Of a DNA stretch of 64,000 bases, positions 48,595-57,048 are shown one piece after another. The DNA comes from Ustilago trichophora. Its lineage: Eukaryota; Basidiomycota; Ustilaginomycetes; Ustilaginales; Ustilaginaceae. The notes beneath the pieces are model-generated. The model was not told the DNA's origin. It searched no databases and saw only the letters and a program-made list of their open reading frames with translations. The stretch's first letter is position 1; every line of letters begins with the position of its first letter. Location: assembly GCA_900323505.1 (NCBI GenBank), contig OOIN01000033.1, positions 248,001 through 312,000 of the forward strand, read 5' to 3'. The position numbers and the translations under genes are program-made.

Positions 48595-50463
48595 ATGGCG
48601 GACTTCTACATTCGAGCAGCAGCGTCTCTCGATCGGGTGCTTCGCGATGAGTGTTCTGTCAAAGCGGCTGCTGCACCGCATCCTGATGCTGGGCGAGTAT
48701 TGGCGATTCTCATCAATTCTTTGGCCTACCGTAGCGCGTTAACGATTGCATTGGAGGACTCAAAGGTGTTCAAGCTAGAGGAGAAGGTATTCACTCTCAC
48801 TCCCACCCCTCCTTCTGCCAAAAGCAAGTCCAAGGCTCCCTTCAAGGAAGACGCTAAGAACCCCAACAAGACCAGCAAACCCGCGGCAGGTAAGGGAGAC
48901 AAGACCTACCCAAGCAAAGAAGCGTTCCTCCTCGTCCTCTGTCACGATCTTCTTTTCCAATCTCGTGGCATTCAAGCCGCCAAAACGTGGCCACCCAAAG
49001 TCACCCTCGAGCGCTACAAACCCTCTCTACACTCTGCGTTGGTGAAACTTCAAATTCGTCAAGGTAAATCACGCATTCAAGACCTGCGCTCTGGTGCTCT
49101 CTATCAAGAGATGACTGCTCGAATCCCGCGTTGGATCCGAATCAACCCTCTACGTGCTACTCGGCAAGAAGTTTTCCGGTGGCTTGAAGAGAATAGGTTT
49201 ACGGCGGTGGAAGATGGCAAAGAGGAGTTGGGAGGGGTGAAAGAATATGTGGAGAGCAAACATGTGCCGGGATTGTTGGCATTTCATCCAAAGGCAACGA
49301 GTGGGTTGTTGAGTGGAGAGGTTTACAGGGGGAATTGGGTGGTGATGCAAGATTTGGCGAGTTGCTTTCCTGCATATATTTTAGATCCGCCGAGAGGGGG
49401 CACGGTGGTGGATGCGACTAGTGCCCCGGGGAACAAGACGAGTCATCTTTCTGCTATCATGTACAGTAAGAGGCTCTCGAACAATGCAGAAGACGGAGAA
49501 GAGGATGACGGGGCAAGGGGAAAGATTTTTGCATTCGAACGAGATGCTGTACGATACAAAACCCTCGTCAAAAGGCTTGGCGCCGTCGGAGCTCTTCAAG
49601 CCAACGCTACGGGCATCACAAAGTTCTCAACGGGAAACGTCGTAGCCGAGCGCAAAGACTTTCTCACCACCAATCCGACCGACTTTTCCAAAGTCACACA
49701 TATGCTCCTCGACCCTTCTTGCAGTGGAAGTGGCATTGTTAACCGTCTAGATTTCTTAAAGGAAGATGACGATGTCGAAGACACGTCCCCCTCTTCTTCT
49801 TCTTCTTCTTCGGAATCCTCCCCTTGTTTGGATTCCGGAAACGAGGGTATGACGAAGCTCGAACGCCGCCTAAAGCAACTATCCGAGTTTCAACTACTCA
49901 TGATTCGACACGCCTTCAAATTCCCCTCGCTCCGCAAGGTCGTTTATTCGACATGCTCTATTCATCCGCAGGAAAATGAAGAGGTGGTCATCCGAGCTCT
50001 CGACACGGAAGAAGCCAAACAGTACGGTTGGACTTTGGCACCGCGCAAAATGGTCATCCCCTCATGGCCCGTCAGAGGAGATAAAGAAACATGTATAAAA
50101 CTAGCAGGGAAACAAACGGGGGAGAAGGTGGCGGATAGCGTAATTCGTTGCAAACCAGGAGGTATGGGTGAAGGTGACAAACCTCACGTAGAGAGCTGTA
50201 ATGGTTTCTTTGTTGCTTGCTTTATCAAAGGTCACCCTAGCCAAACCACAGCTGTTGATGATGAAAATGTAATTGGAAACAGAAAGAGACCAAATCCTGA
50301 AAGTAATACGGACGAAGACGATGTAGAAGAACAACAGGAAGCGGAAACGAAAGACGCAGAAGCAAAGCAACTCAAAAACGGTACAGGAAATAGCGCAGCC
50401 AACAGGAAGAAAAAATTGCAAAAGCGCAGAAAAAAACAGCGCCTACACCACCAACAACCCTAA
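48595..50463 (+). CDS. RCM1: 25S rRNA cytosine-C5 methyltransferase, NSUN5/Rcm1-type
   Basis: Nucleolar enzyme that puts m5C on large-subunit rRNA using S-adenosylmethionine. 622 residues, one exon, ATG 48595. The N-terminal region (about 1-190) is the family helical part with KEAFLLVLCHDLLFQ. A PUA-like stretch with PRWIRINPLRAT follows. The methyltransferase core has motif I VDATSAPGNKTSHL near 276-290, motif IV LLDPSCSGSGI near 373 with one catalytic Cys, and motif VI VYSTCSIHPQENEE near 449 with the second Cys. DPSCSGSG rather than DAPCSG is the NSUN5 mark. A Ser run (about 400-408) and an acidic/basic tail ending KKLQKRRKKQR, a nucleolar-type signal, are additions. Converges on the pyrophosphatase gene, 259 bp away. 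Confidence 0.92.
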   Translation: MADFYIRAAASLDRVLRDECSVKAAAAPHPDAGRVLAILINSLAYRSALTIALEDSKVFKLEEKVFTLTPTPPSAKSKSKAPFKEDAKNPNKTSKPAAGKGDKTYPSKEAFLLVLCHDLLFQSRGIQAAKTWPPKVTLERYKPSLHSALVKLQIRQGKSRIQDLRSGALYQEMTARIPRWIRINPLRATRQEVFRWLEENRFTAVEDGKEELGGVKEYVESKHVPGLLAFHPKATSGLLSGEVYRGNWVVMQDLASCFPAYILDPPRGGTVVDATSAPGNKTSHLSAIMYSKRLSNNAEDGEEDDGARGKIFAFERDAVRYKTLVKRLGAVGALQANATGITKFSTGNVVAERKDFLTTNPTDFSKVTHMLLDPSCSGSGIVNRLDFLKEDDDVEDTSPSSSSSSSESSPCLDSGNEGMTKLERRLKQLSEFQLLMIRHAFKFPSLRKVVYSTCSIHPQENEEVVIRALDTEEAKQYGWTLAPRKMVIPSWPVRGDKETCIKLAGKQTGEKVADSVIRCKPGGMGEGDKPHVESCNGFFVACFIKGHPSQTTAVDDENVIGNRKRPNPESNTDEDDVEEQQEAETKDAEAKQLKNGTGNSAANRKKKLQKRRKKQRLHHQQP

Positions 50464-50722
50464 TCTGCAAGCTTTCTCCGACTCAGTATCTTTACCAAAG
50501 CACAATACACATTTTGATTCCCAAACATTTGATCTGCCTTCTCCATCGCTTGAAATCGGACGAAACATCTCACTCAGCGGGAAAAGATCATAGACGAGGC
50601 ATCAATTTCAGAAGGTTTTTTTATCATAAAGGTTCGATTGCCCCAACCGCGGTCTTTTGCTTTACGTTAGAGAACTAACGATTCGAGCGGAATGCATATG
50701 GGATCACTGCAACAGCAGCTCT

Positions 50723-51715
50723 TTAGTTGGAGCTGGACGAGATGAAGAACCACTTGTCGATGCTAGCGTCGATAGGAGCGGGAGGCTGGGGGTTAGCCTT
50801 GGGCACGCTGGTGACAGCGGCGTCGTTGGCACCGACGAGACCCTTGGAGCCCTGAACGGATGAGTTGGTGAGGCTGATCTCACCGGCGTCGGCCTGACCG
50901 GTGATGAGCCTCTTCCAGGCCTCGTTGCACTCGTGAACGATCTCGGTGGCGTACTTGCGGTTCTTGGCCTCACCGGAGAAGGCGAACTGGTTCTCGGGCT
51001 TACCGTCGGGGATTTTGTAGATCCTGAACCACTCGTTGGTGGCACGGATCAATCCGGGGAGGTGGCGCTCGACATCCTCGATGTCGTTCAACTTGCTAGC
51101 CAGGGGATCGTTGATGTCGATGACGATGACCTTCCAGTCGGTCTCACCCTCGTCGAGGAGAGCCATGACACCGAGGACCTTGACCTGCTTGACCTGACCA
51201 GTGTAACCGACCTGCTCACCGATCTCGCAGACGTCGAGCGGGTCGTTGTCGCCCTTGGCCTTTGTGTCGGGGTGAGTGTGGTGAGGGTCCTCCCAAGTCT
51301 GGGGGAAAGCACCGTAGTTCCAGATGTATCCCTTGTGGGGGAAGCAGTTGCGAACGAATCGCAGCTTGCCCTTTTTGGTGTCCTGCTTGAAGGCGTTGAA
51401 GTTCTCCTCCTTGCTGATCTCGACCTTGGCGTTGGTCCAGCGGGGGATCTCGACAATCATGTTGAGGATGGTCTTGCTCTCATCCGCGAAGAGAGGAACA
51501 TCGTGGAAGGGGGAGGCGGGAAGACCGGTCTTGGTGTTCTCGAGGAACACTCGGTAGTCGAGGGTGTTGGGGGCACCAACGGCGCGAGTCTTGTAGTCGG
51601 AGGCGGACGACATGGTATAAGGTGGAGATCGAGTGATTCCGTTGGACAACTGACGGGCGGTCTGAGAAAGTCGACGGATCGAAGCTGAGGCGCTGGCACG
51701 TACAGGCGATGACAT
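50723..51715 (-). CDS. IPP1: Inorganic pyrophosphatase (family I)
   Basis: Hydrolyses pyrophosphate to phosphate and so pulls biosynthetic reactions forward. 330 residues from ATG 51715, with a second in-frame ATG at 51613 (296 residues, [13 protein letters not shown]). The signature [11 protein letters not shown] with the metal-binding aspartates is present, with [30 protein letters not shown] and [27 protein letters not shown] elsewhere. The 34-residue extension is Ser/Arg-rich without acidic residues, like a mitochondrial presequence. One gene could therefore give both mitochondrial and cytosolic enzyme by choice of start; this is inference. The C-terminal 40 residues are Ser/Ala-rich and variable, ending FISSSSN. 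Confidence 0.95.
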   Translation of the reverse strand: MSSPVRASASASIRRLSQTARQLSNGITRSPPYTMSSASDYKTRAVGAPNTLDYRVFLENTKTGLPASPFHDVPLFADESKTILNMIVEIPRWTNAKVEISKEENFNAFKQDTKKGKLRFVRNCFPHKGYIWNYGAFPQTWEDPHHTHPDTKAKGDNDPLDVCEIGEQVGYTGQVKQVKVLGVMALLDEGETDWKVIVIDINDPLASKLNDIEDVERHLPGLIRATNEWFRIYKIPDGKPENQFAFSGEAKNRKYATEIVHECNEAWKRLITGQADAGEISLTNSSVQGSKGLVGANDAAVTSVPKANPQPPAPIDASIDKWFFISSSSN

Positions 51716-52422
51716 ATAACCCTTTCAAGGAGGAAGGAATATATGCAAAGCTTCAGGATGTGGTGATGGGAGTGAGAAGGAAGGAGAACAGATGTGAAGT
51801 GTTGGACAAAGTATGTGGTACGGCTTTCTTCTGAAGCAACACCTACGGTGTCACTGCTGCCTGCTGCCTGCCGACTATCGATCGGACACGCTGATAGGCC
51901 CAAGAGCGAATAAAGTGGCACACAGCGAAGACTCCACAAAAGAAGCGAGAGTACAGTAGACCCGGCATCTCTTTTCGCCCCCCAAAATCCCACCTTGTTT
52001 GAAAAGGCAGTTTGGCCGCATTGCCCCGTGCTTGGCTCGTTCTTCCACCTTCCAATTTCAAACCAGATTGTATTCATCCCGGTTGAATTTGTAGCTGATC
52101 ACGTTTTCGTGATTCAAGTTTGCTGCTTTTGGAATTGCGCCACAAGCCCGATGCCCCGATACTCACTTCCCGATGAAGCTAATAGAGCTAGACATACCAC
52201 TACGGTCTCTCCCTCTAACCATGCAGTGCCTCATGATCATTCTCTCCTTCAATGTCAATATGCTTAAAGCGCTTGCTCGAGATGGCTCTGAGGATTGACA
52301 TTGTGTCTGGATTCAATACTGGTTCTTGGGGGCAAAGTACAAACTTGTAAAGACAGTGATGGAATGGTCACGACAGAGAAAGAACACAAAGCGACACATG
52401 GAGATAGTAACACGAGGGTGTA
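51716..52422. other. Intergenic region, pyrophosphatase / esterase
   Basis: Upstream of the pyrophosphatase and downstream of the esterase gene. A GTACAGTAG motif lies near 51951-51959. No supported gene. Confidence 0.5.
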
Positions 52423-54198
52423 TCAACCGTACAGCTGCCAATCAAACTGGACCTTACTTCCCCACACCTGTCCACATCCCGCATATTGGCCAGTCTGAAG
52501 CGAGATCGTGTCCAGCATCGACCCCTTCTGCCCCGCATATACCCCTAACCTCAATACCTTGGCCGCCTGCTGACTGGCACCTACCCTATCCCACCCGCCG
52601 TACCCACCTCCATTTGGATTGCCACTGCGCATGAAAGAGACCCATCTAGCCTGGACCTCCCTCAGTACCCTTACCGAGTCTCCATCGACCTTGTCCGGAT
52701 CAGAAAAGATGAGCAGAATGTCGTCCTCGTGACACACCCTTCCCTGCGTACAGTAGTCGTTGCCCTGATTGGACGGGTAAGAGATCCCTTTTTCGAACAG
52801 TGCCACGTACACAGGGGCTTTTGGAGCATATCGAAGGGCGTTGAACCATGTAGGACAGGTAAACATGCCCTGGGTGAGGAGCGTTTCCAGATTCCGTCTG
52901 AGGCTGTCGGATGCGGCAGAGTACACTTGAACCTTCGCAGGTGTGGGGTAGGAAGAGGTGTTGCTGTTCATTCCGTACTGCGGGCAAGCTGCAAGTGTTG
53001 ATGCTCTATTGGCGTTGAACATCTGTTCCAGCAATTGCTCACGGGTGAGTGTCACAGGGTAGGCTCTCAACTGGGCAGAAGTAGCACCAGTCGCAGTGGG
53101 CATGAGCATGCTCCCCACCACCGATCCAGCCTCGTTTTCGACATTGGTCCACACAACTGGCTTGCCACCCAACGAAGACCCTGCAGGATCGCCCTCGAAA
53201 GCAGACCCAGTAATTTCACCCACAAAAGGCCGCCAAACCTCGGCCGCAGCCACCGAGCCATCAATCCCTTGCCCCGCAGCAACCGTCGCACTGCTCGCCC
53301 TAAGCACATCCCCTACATCCATCCCCCTCAAGCACGCCAAATCGCTGCACCCAGTTTGAGACAGAGCATAGTCGCTAATTTCTCCACTAGTCTTCTTTGT
53401 CTGGGTTCCAAAGTTGGAGGGATCCGAGTGCAAGATGGCACGATGAAAAAGTGAGGTTGCTGTGGGGGAGTTTAGGAGCGCACGGATGAGGTGTGCACCG
53501 CTGCTCTGGCCGGCGAGAGTGATGCTGCCAGGGTCTCCGCCAAAAGCAGCAATGTGATCTTGGACGAATCGGAGAGCTAGAATAACATCTAGCAAACCTT
53601 GATTGCCTTGCACCTTGCCAGAGCTCGGAGTGCTTTCGTCGGTAAATTGGCTAGGCGAGAACCAGCCAAAGATCCCAAGCCGGTATTGGACTGTGATGAC
53701 GATTATGTTGTTTTGAGATGCGAGATAGGAACCATCCAGACCGGGAGCGGTGGAGGAGCCGCTAATAAAGCTTCCTCCATGTACCCAAAATAGTACAGGT
53801 AAGTTTGCGCTCTTTTGATTGCCAGGGGTAGGACGGAAGATGTTGAGGTAGAGACAGTCTTCGCTGATTCCGTCTTGTTGGATACCGTAGCGTGAGTCGG
53901 GTTGCTGTATGCATGCTTTGGGAAGCTGAGAGGCGTCGTAGGTTCCAGCTTTTGACCCATTCGAGAAGGTAGTGATCGGTTGGGGAGAGGCGAATCGGAG
54001 CTGTCCCACGGGCGGGGCTGTGTAGGGAAGTGTAAATCTCTGTGCAGAATATGCCGTGTTCGCACCAAGGACTGAGCCGAGGGGAAGGCTGACCAGCAGC
54101 GGATTTGACCTAGGCGCAGTTGCAGGTGCAGCCTCGCACGAATAGAGACCAGTGATAAAGCTGCATACAAGACAGAGGAAAGGGCCGAGGAGAATCAT
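52423..54198 (-). CDS. Secreted carboxylesterase/lipase (type-B)
   Basis: Alpha/beta-hydrolase of the cholinesterase-carboxylesterase family, 591 residues from ATG 54198. The frame is open 79 codons further up, but this ATG starts a clean signal peptide (MILLGPFLCLVCSFITGLYSC, about 1-23). The oxyanion-hole block is VLFWVHGGSFISGS, the type-B signature EDCLYLNIFRP lies near 114-124, and the nucleophile is Ser232 in GQSSGA. The acid is probably the Glu in NVENEAGSVVG and the histidine the one in VCHEDDILL. The six or so cysteines fit family disulfides. It would act outside the cell on lipid or aryl esters; substrate unknown. Confidence 0.9.
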   Translation of the reverse strand: MILLGPFLCLVCSFITGLYSCEAAPATAPRSNPLLVSLPLGSVLGANTAYSAQRFTLPYTAPPVGQLRFASPQPITTFSNGSKAGTYDASQLPKACIQQPDSRYGIQQDGISEDCLYLNIFRPTPGNQKSANLPVLFWVHGGSFISGSSTAPGLDGSYLASQNNIIVITVQYRLGIFGWFSPSQFTDESTPSSGKVQGNQGLLDVILALRFVQDHIAAFGGDPGSITLAGQSSGAHLIRALLNSPTATSLFHRAILHSDPSNFGTQTKKTSGEISDYALSQTGCSDLACLRGMDVGDVLRASSATVAAGQGIDGSVAAAEVWRPFVGEITGSAFEGDPAGSSLGGKPVVWTNVENEAGSVVGSMLMPTATGATSAQLRAYPVTLTREQLLEQMFNANRASTLAACPQYGMNSNTSSYPTPAKVQVYSAASDSLRRNLETLLTQGMFTCPTWFNALRYAPKAPVYVALFEKGISYPSNQGNDYCTQGRVCHEDDILLIFSDPDKVDGDSVRVLREVQARWVSFMRSGNPNGGGYGGWDRVGASQQAAKVLRLGVYAGQKGSMLDTISLQTGQYAGCGQVWGSKVQFDWQLYG

Positions 54199-55394
54199 GT
54201 TCGAAGGACGAGATGGGTGAGGATCTCTTCCCGTGAAATGTGCGCAGTCTTCAATGGGGACGATTGGGGAAGGAAGGATTACACTTATATGTGTCAAAGG
54301 TGCGCTTCGACCTACATTATGGGCGTTGGGCGGAATCCGAAATACAACTCTAGACAGGAGCAGAGGGGAGAACAAAGGGGATTGACAGTCATACTCCGCA
54401 CGGCATCTCGACGACGCTTGACGATTTGCCACCACACGTCACGTCACGTCCATGGTCCCCCATCCGACTGCACGACAAAAGACGGCAATTCTCCGCGTTA
54501 TGCCATCCATACACACTTCGCCGTCATAACCACTGAGCTACCACATCACCTGCATTGAGGTTGCTCTTGCTTTTGGTGGGTCAAAAACGCCAACTGCACT
54601 GCCCGAAAAGCCCCTTTGTCTTGTCGAAAGGGAAACTCAGTCCGCCGAGTCGGATTGCACACCACCGTTGCAAGAGTCCATTGTTACCCCCTCCCTGATG
54701 ATACAACCACTTCTCCGAATCCCTGTACTATGCAGTATGTAGTGTAGAATCTCATCAACAGCCGCAATAATTTTTTGGTGGTGGGTCGAAAATATGGAAC
54801 AAAGGGGTATCATGTGGTACATTTGTTTTCCGTACGCCTTTATGTCATGCATCTCCCTTTGTCACCCATCAATTAAGTTGCATCGGGACAAAGGGGCCTT
54901 GGAACAGACTTTGGCTTTGCACTCCGCCCCTGCCATCTTGTCAGCCAATTTTTATGATGGATGCGGTATACCAACTCCGCGATTCCAACTGCCGTGTTGG
55001 GTCGAAGCATGCCGTATCACATTAGGCTCAGAAGTAGAAGTTCGGGACGGTAGTTTTACATAAGAGAAGCTTCTGTTGGAGATTTCATGGTCCGACCCGA
55101 CGGTAGTGCTGAAGGAATGTTCTTTGCCACAAATTCCTGTCTCAACTCTGAGAAGAAACTCGAAGCAGACCCTGATAGGTCCATCATGCTTCCATGTTGG
55201 CACAAGTCCATTAAAGGGGTGTGTAACAAGGTTGAAGCTCCGTCGGCTCGGCTTTCCATTCCCGATAGGCTTCTCAAGAACGACTGTCGGGCAAGTCCGG
55301 CATTTGTCTCGGCACAGTCATCAAGCAAGCACATCCAACCTAGGTGAGAAGAATACATTGCTCTTCCTCCAACCACTGTCTCGCAGAGCTAAGC
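54199..55394. other. Intergenic region, esterase / OTU1
   Basis: 1.2 kb with no supported gene. A segment whose complement reads TGGTAGCTCAGTGG (54530-54543) looks like a tRNA A box, but no matching B box or acceptor stem is found (see rejected items). Confidence 0.5.
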
Positions 55395-56519
55395 TTACAC
55401 CTCACCAAAATCTCCATGCCCGGTCTGTTTCGCATGCTCCAATGCCCCCTTTTCACCCTTCAGTCCAGTGCCACAGACTTTGCACTTGAGGCTGAAGCTA
55501 CTCGTATCGGTGTAGTACCGTCTCCGTTTCAACTCTTCACACAGCTCCTTGGCTGTTTTCAGCACCGCGTCTTCCTCTGTAGGGATTCCCATTGCTGTGA
55601 GGTTAGGAAAGACCGTCGTCTCCTCACCATTTCCCAGAAGTGTCATCGCATCGTAGTGAATTCCAGAATAAACAAGTATACCGCGATTCTCGTATCCCAC
55701 ATCCTCGCCAAACCTGTGCACTCCACCACTAGCCACGTCTATACTGACGAGCTCCACGCCGTAGTGTTTGGCCAGAATTGCAAGTTCTATAGCCCCACCC
55801 CAAGTCTTTGAGTCCAGGATCTTGGCTATATAGCTCTCCCGTGGTTGACCCAGGACGATATCAGGATACTCGTCGGGGTTTTTTCGGATCGCAGATGCAA
55901 CGATATGGCGCAAGTTTTTGCAGATGTCGGACCCCAAGCGGTGCTCAAAGAGGTAGCCTATGGAGGAGAAGAGACATGAATTGTCGTCCGGTACCACTTT
56001 CAACGAGAGCTTGCCCTGATTTGAAGGGAGGGGGATGGAGACGTCGCCATCGGCGACTTTCTGTAAAGAAGCGGCGGAGGAGGAGGGAGCGGGTTTGGCG
56101 GTAAGTCCATCGTCGAGGGTTCGAGCACCGAGTCCGGCGAAAGAGGCAATACGGGGGCCAGTAGAGGTGGAAATATTTGGTTTGGGACCACCCATCGCCC
56201 CGAACGATGATGTTGAAGGTGCGCCGTAGGGAGTGGTGGAAGGATCGGATGAGGATGTTGAAGTAGAAGTGGTGCCGGGTTTGCGTGCTACAATGACTTG
56301 CTCACCGTTCTTTATTCCTACGGTCGTATCACCAAGGAGCGTTTCTGGCGCAACAGAGTCGATAGAGAGCGCCTTGGGCGGATATCCTATCTTCAGCTCT
56401 TGATCTGAGGGTGAGATTCCACATTGCGATTGGATGAACATTTGCAGCTCAGCCAAGGTCGAAGAAGTCTCGTTGATGGGGTGCGAAGACGTTCCTTGAG
56501 GATGTCGTATTCTGATCAT
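55395..56519 (-). CDS. OTU1: OTU-family deubiquitinase OTU1/YOD1
   Basis: Cysteine protease that removes ubiquitin from Cdc48/p97 substrates, for example in ER-associated degradation. 374 residues from ATG 56519. The N-terminal 80 residues are the UBX-like fold that binds Cdc48 (MIRIRHPQG, LAELQMFIQSQCGI, LKIGYPPKAL). A Ser/Thr/Pro linker follows. The OTU domain covers about 170-310 with the catalytic motif DDNSCLFSS (Asp, Cys182), WGGAIELAILAKHY, and the catalytic His in YSGIHYDAM. A C2H2 finger ends the protein (CKVCGTGLKGEKGALEHAKQTGH). All three parts in this order are diagnostic for Otu1. Confidence 0.95.
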   Translation of the reverse strand: MIRIRHPQGTSSHPINETSSTLAELQMFIQSQCGISPSDQELKIGYPPKALSIDSVAPETLLGDTTVGIKNGEQVIVARKPGTTSTSTSSSDPSTTPYGAPSTSSFGAMGGPKPNISTSTGPRIASFAGLGARTLDDGLTAKPAPSSSAASLQKVADGDVSIPLPSNQGKLSLKVVPDDNSCLFSSIGYLFEHRLGSDICKNLRHIVASAIRKNPDEYPDIVLGQPRESYIAKILDSKTWGGAIELAILAKHYGVELVSIDVASGGVHRFGEDVGYENRGILVYSGIHYDAMTLLGNGEETTVFPNLTAMGIPTEEDAVLKTAKELCEELKRRRYYTDTSSFSLKCKVCGTGLKGEKGALEHAKQTGHGDFGEV

Positions 56520-57048
56520 GATGAATGGCAATTGTCAGAGTGGGGCAATAGGGTTGATGGAGTGTTGAAGCTATGGAACTGCGTGGTGGATGTCGAACGA
56601 CAAGTAAGTGAACGAGAAACGAGGACAAAGCTTGGTGTTGGTCTTTTTTGGGCACACTTCTCCACATAGATGCACATGCGGCTTGGCGTGGGCGTTGACG
56701 CGTCCTTGCAGTGGGGCTATTTTCTGCCCAATTATGTTGCGACAAAAAGGCTAACATCGGTGAGGGTTTTTTGGTCCGGTTTTGCGATAAATCTTCCCTT
56801 CTGACCCTGTTCATCATACTCAGTATAGAATTATTTGATCACGGCAATTCCCACACATGGTCACCGTCGTAATAGGCACAGTCTCTCATCAGGTCGAGAG
56901 ATCCAGCCAACTGACGAAGAAAAGCATATCTTTAGCCTTTGATTCAACTCCTTCTATGTACAGAGCATTCTTTTCTTCGAGGCGCGAGCTTTATCCAGCT
57001 CAACGTCTTCAAGAGCCATCAGAAGCGCCTCTTCATTTCTATGCTATC
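56520..57048. other. Intergenic region, OTU1 / beta-glucosidase
   Basis: 529 bp between two minus-strand genes, with no gene or repeat seen. Confidence 0.5.

Noticed and set aside
54520..54545. tRNA A-box-like TGGTAGCTCAGTGG on the minus strand
   Set aside because: No B box of GGTTCGANTCC form follows at tRNA distance, and the D-stem and acceptor stem do not pair.
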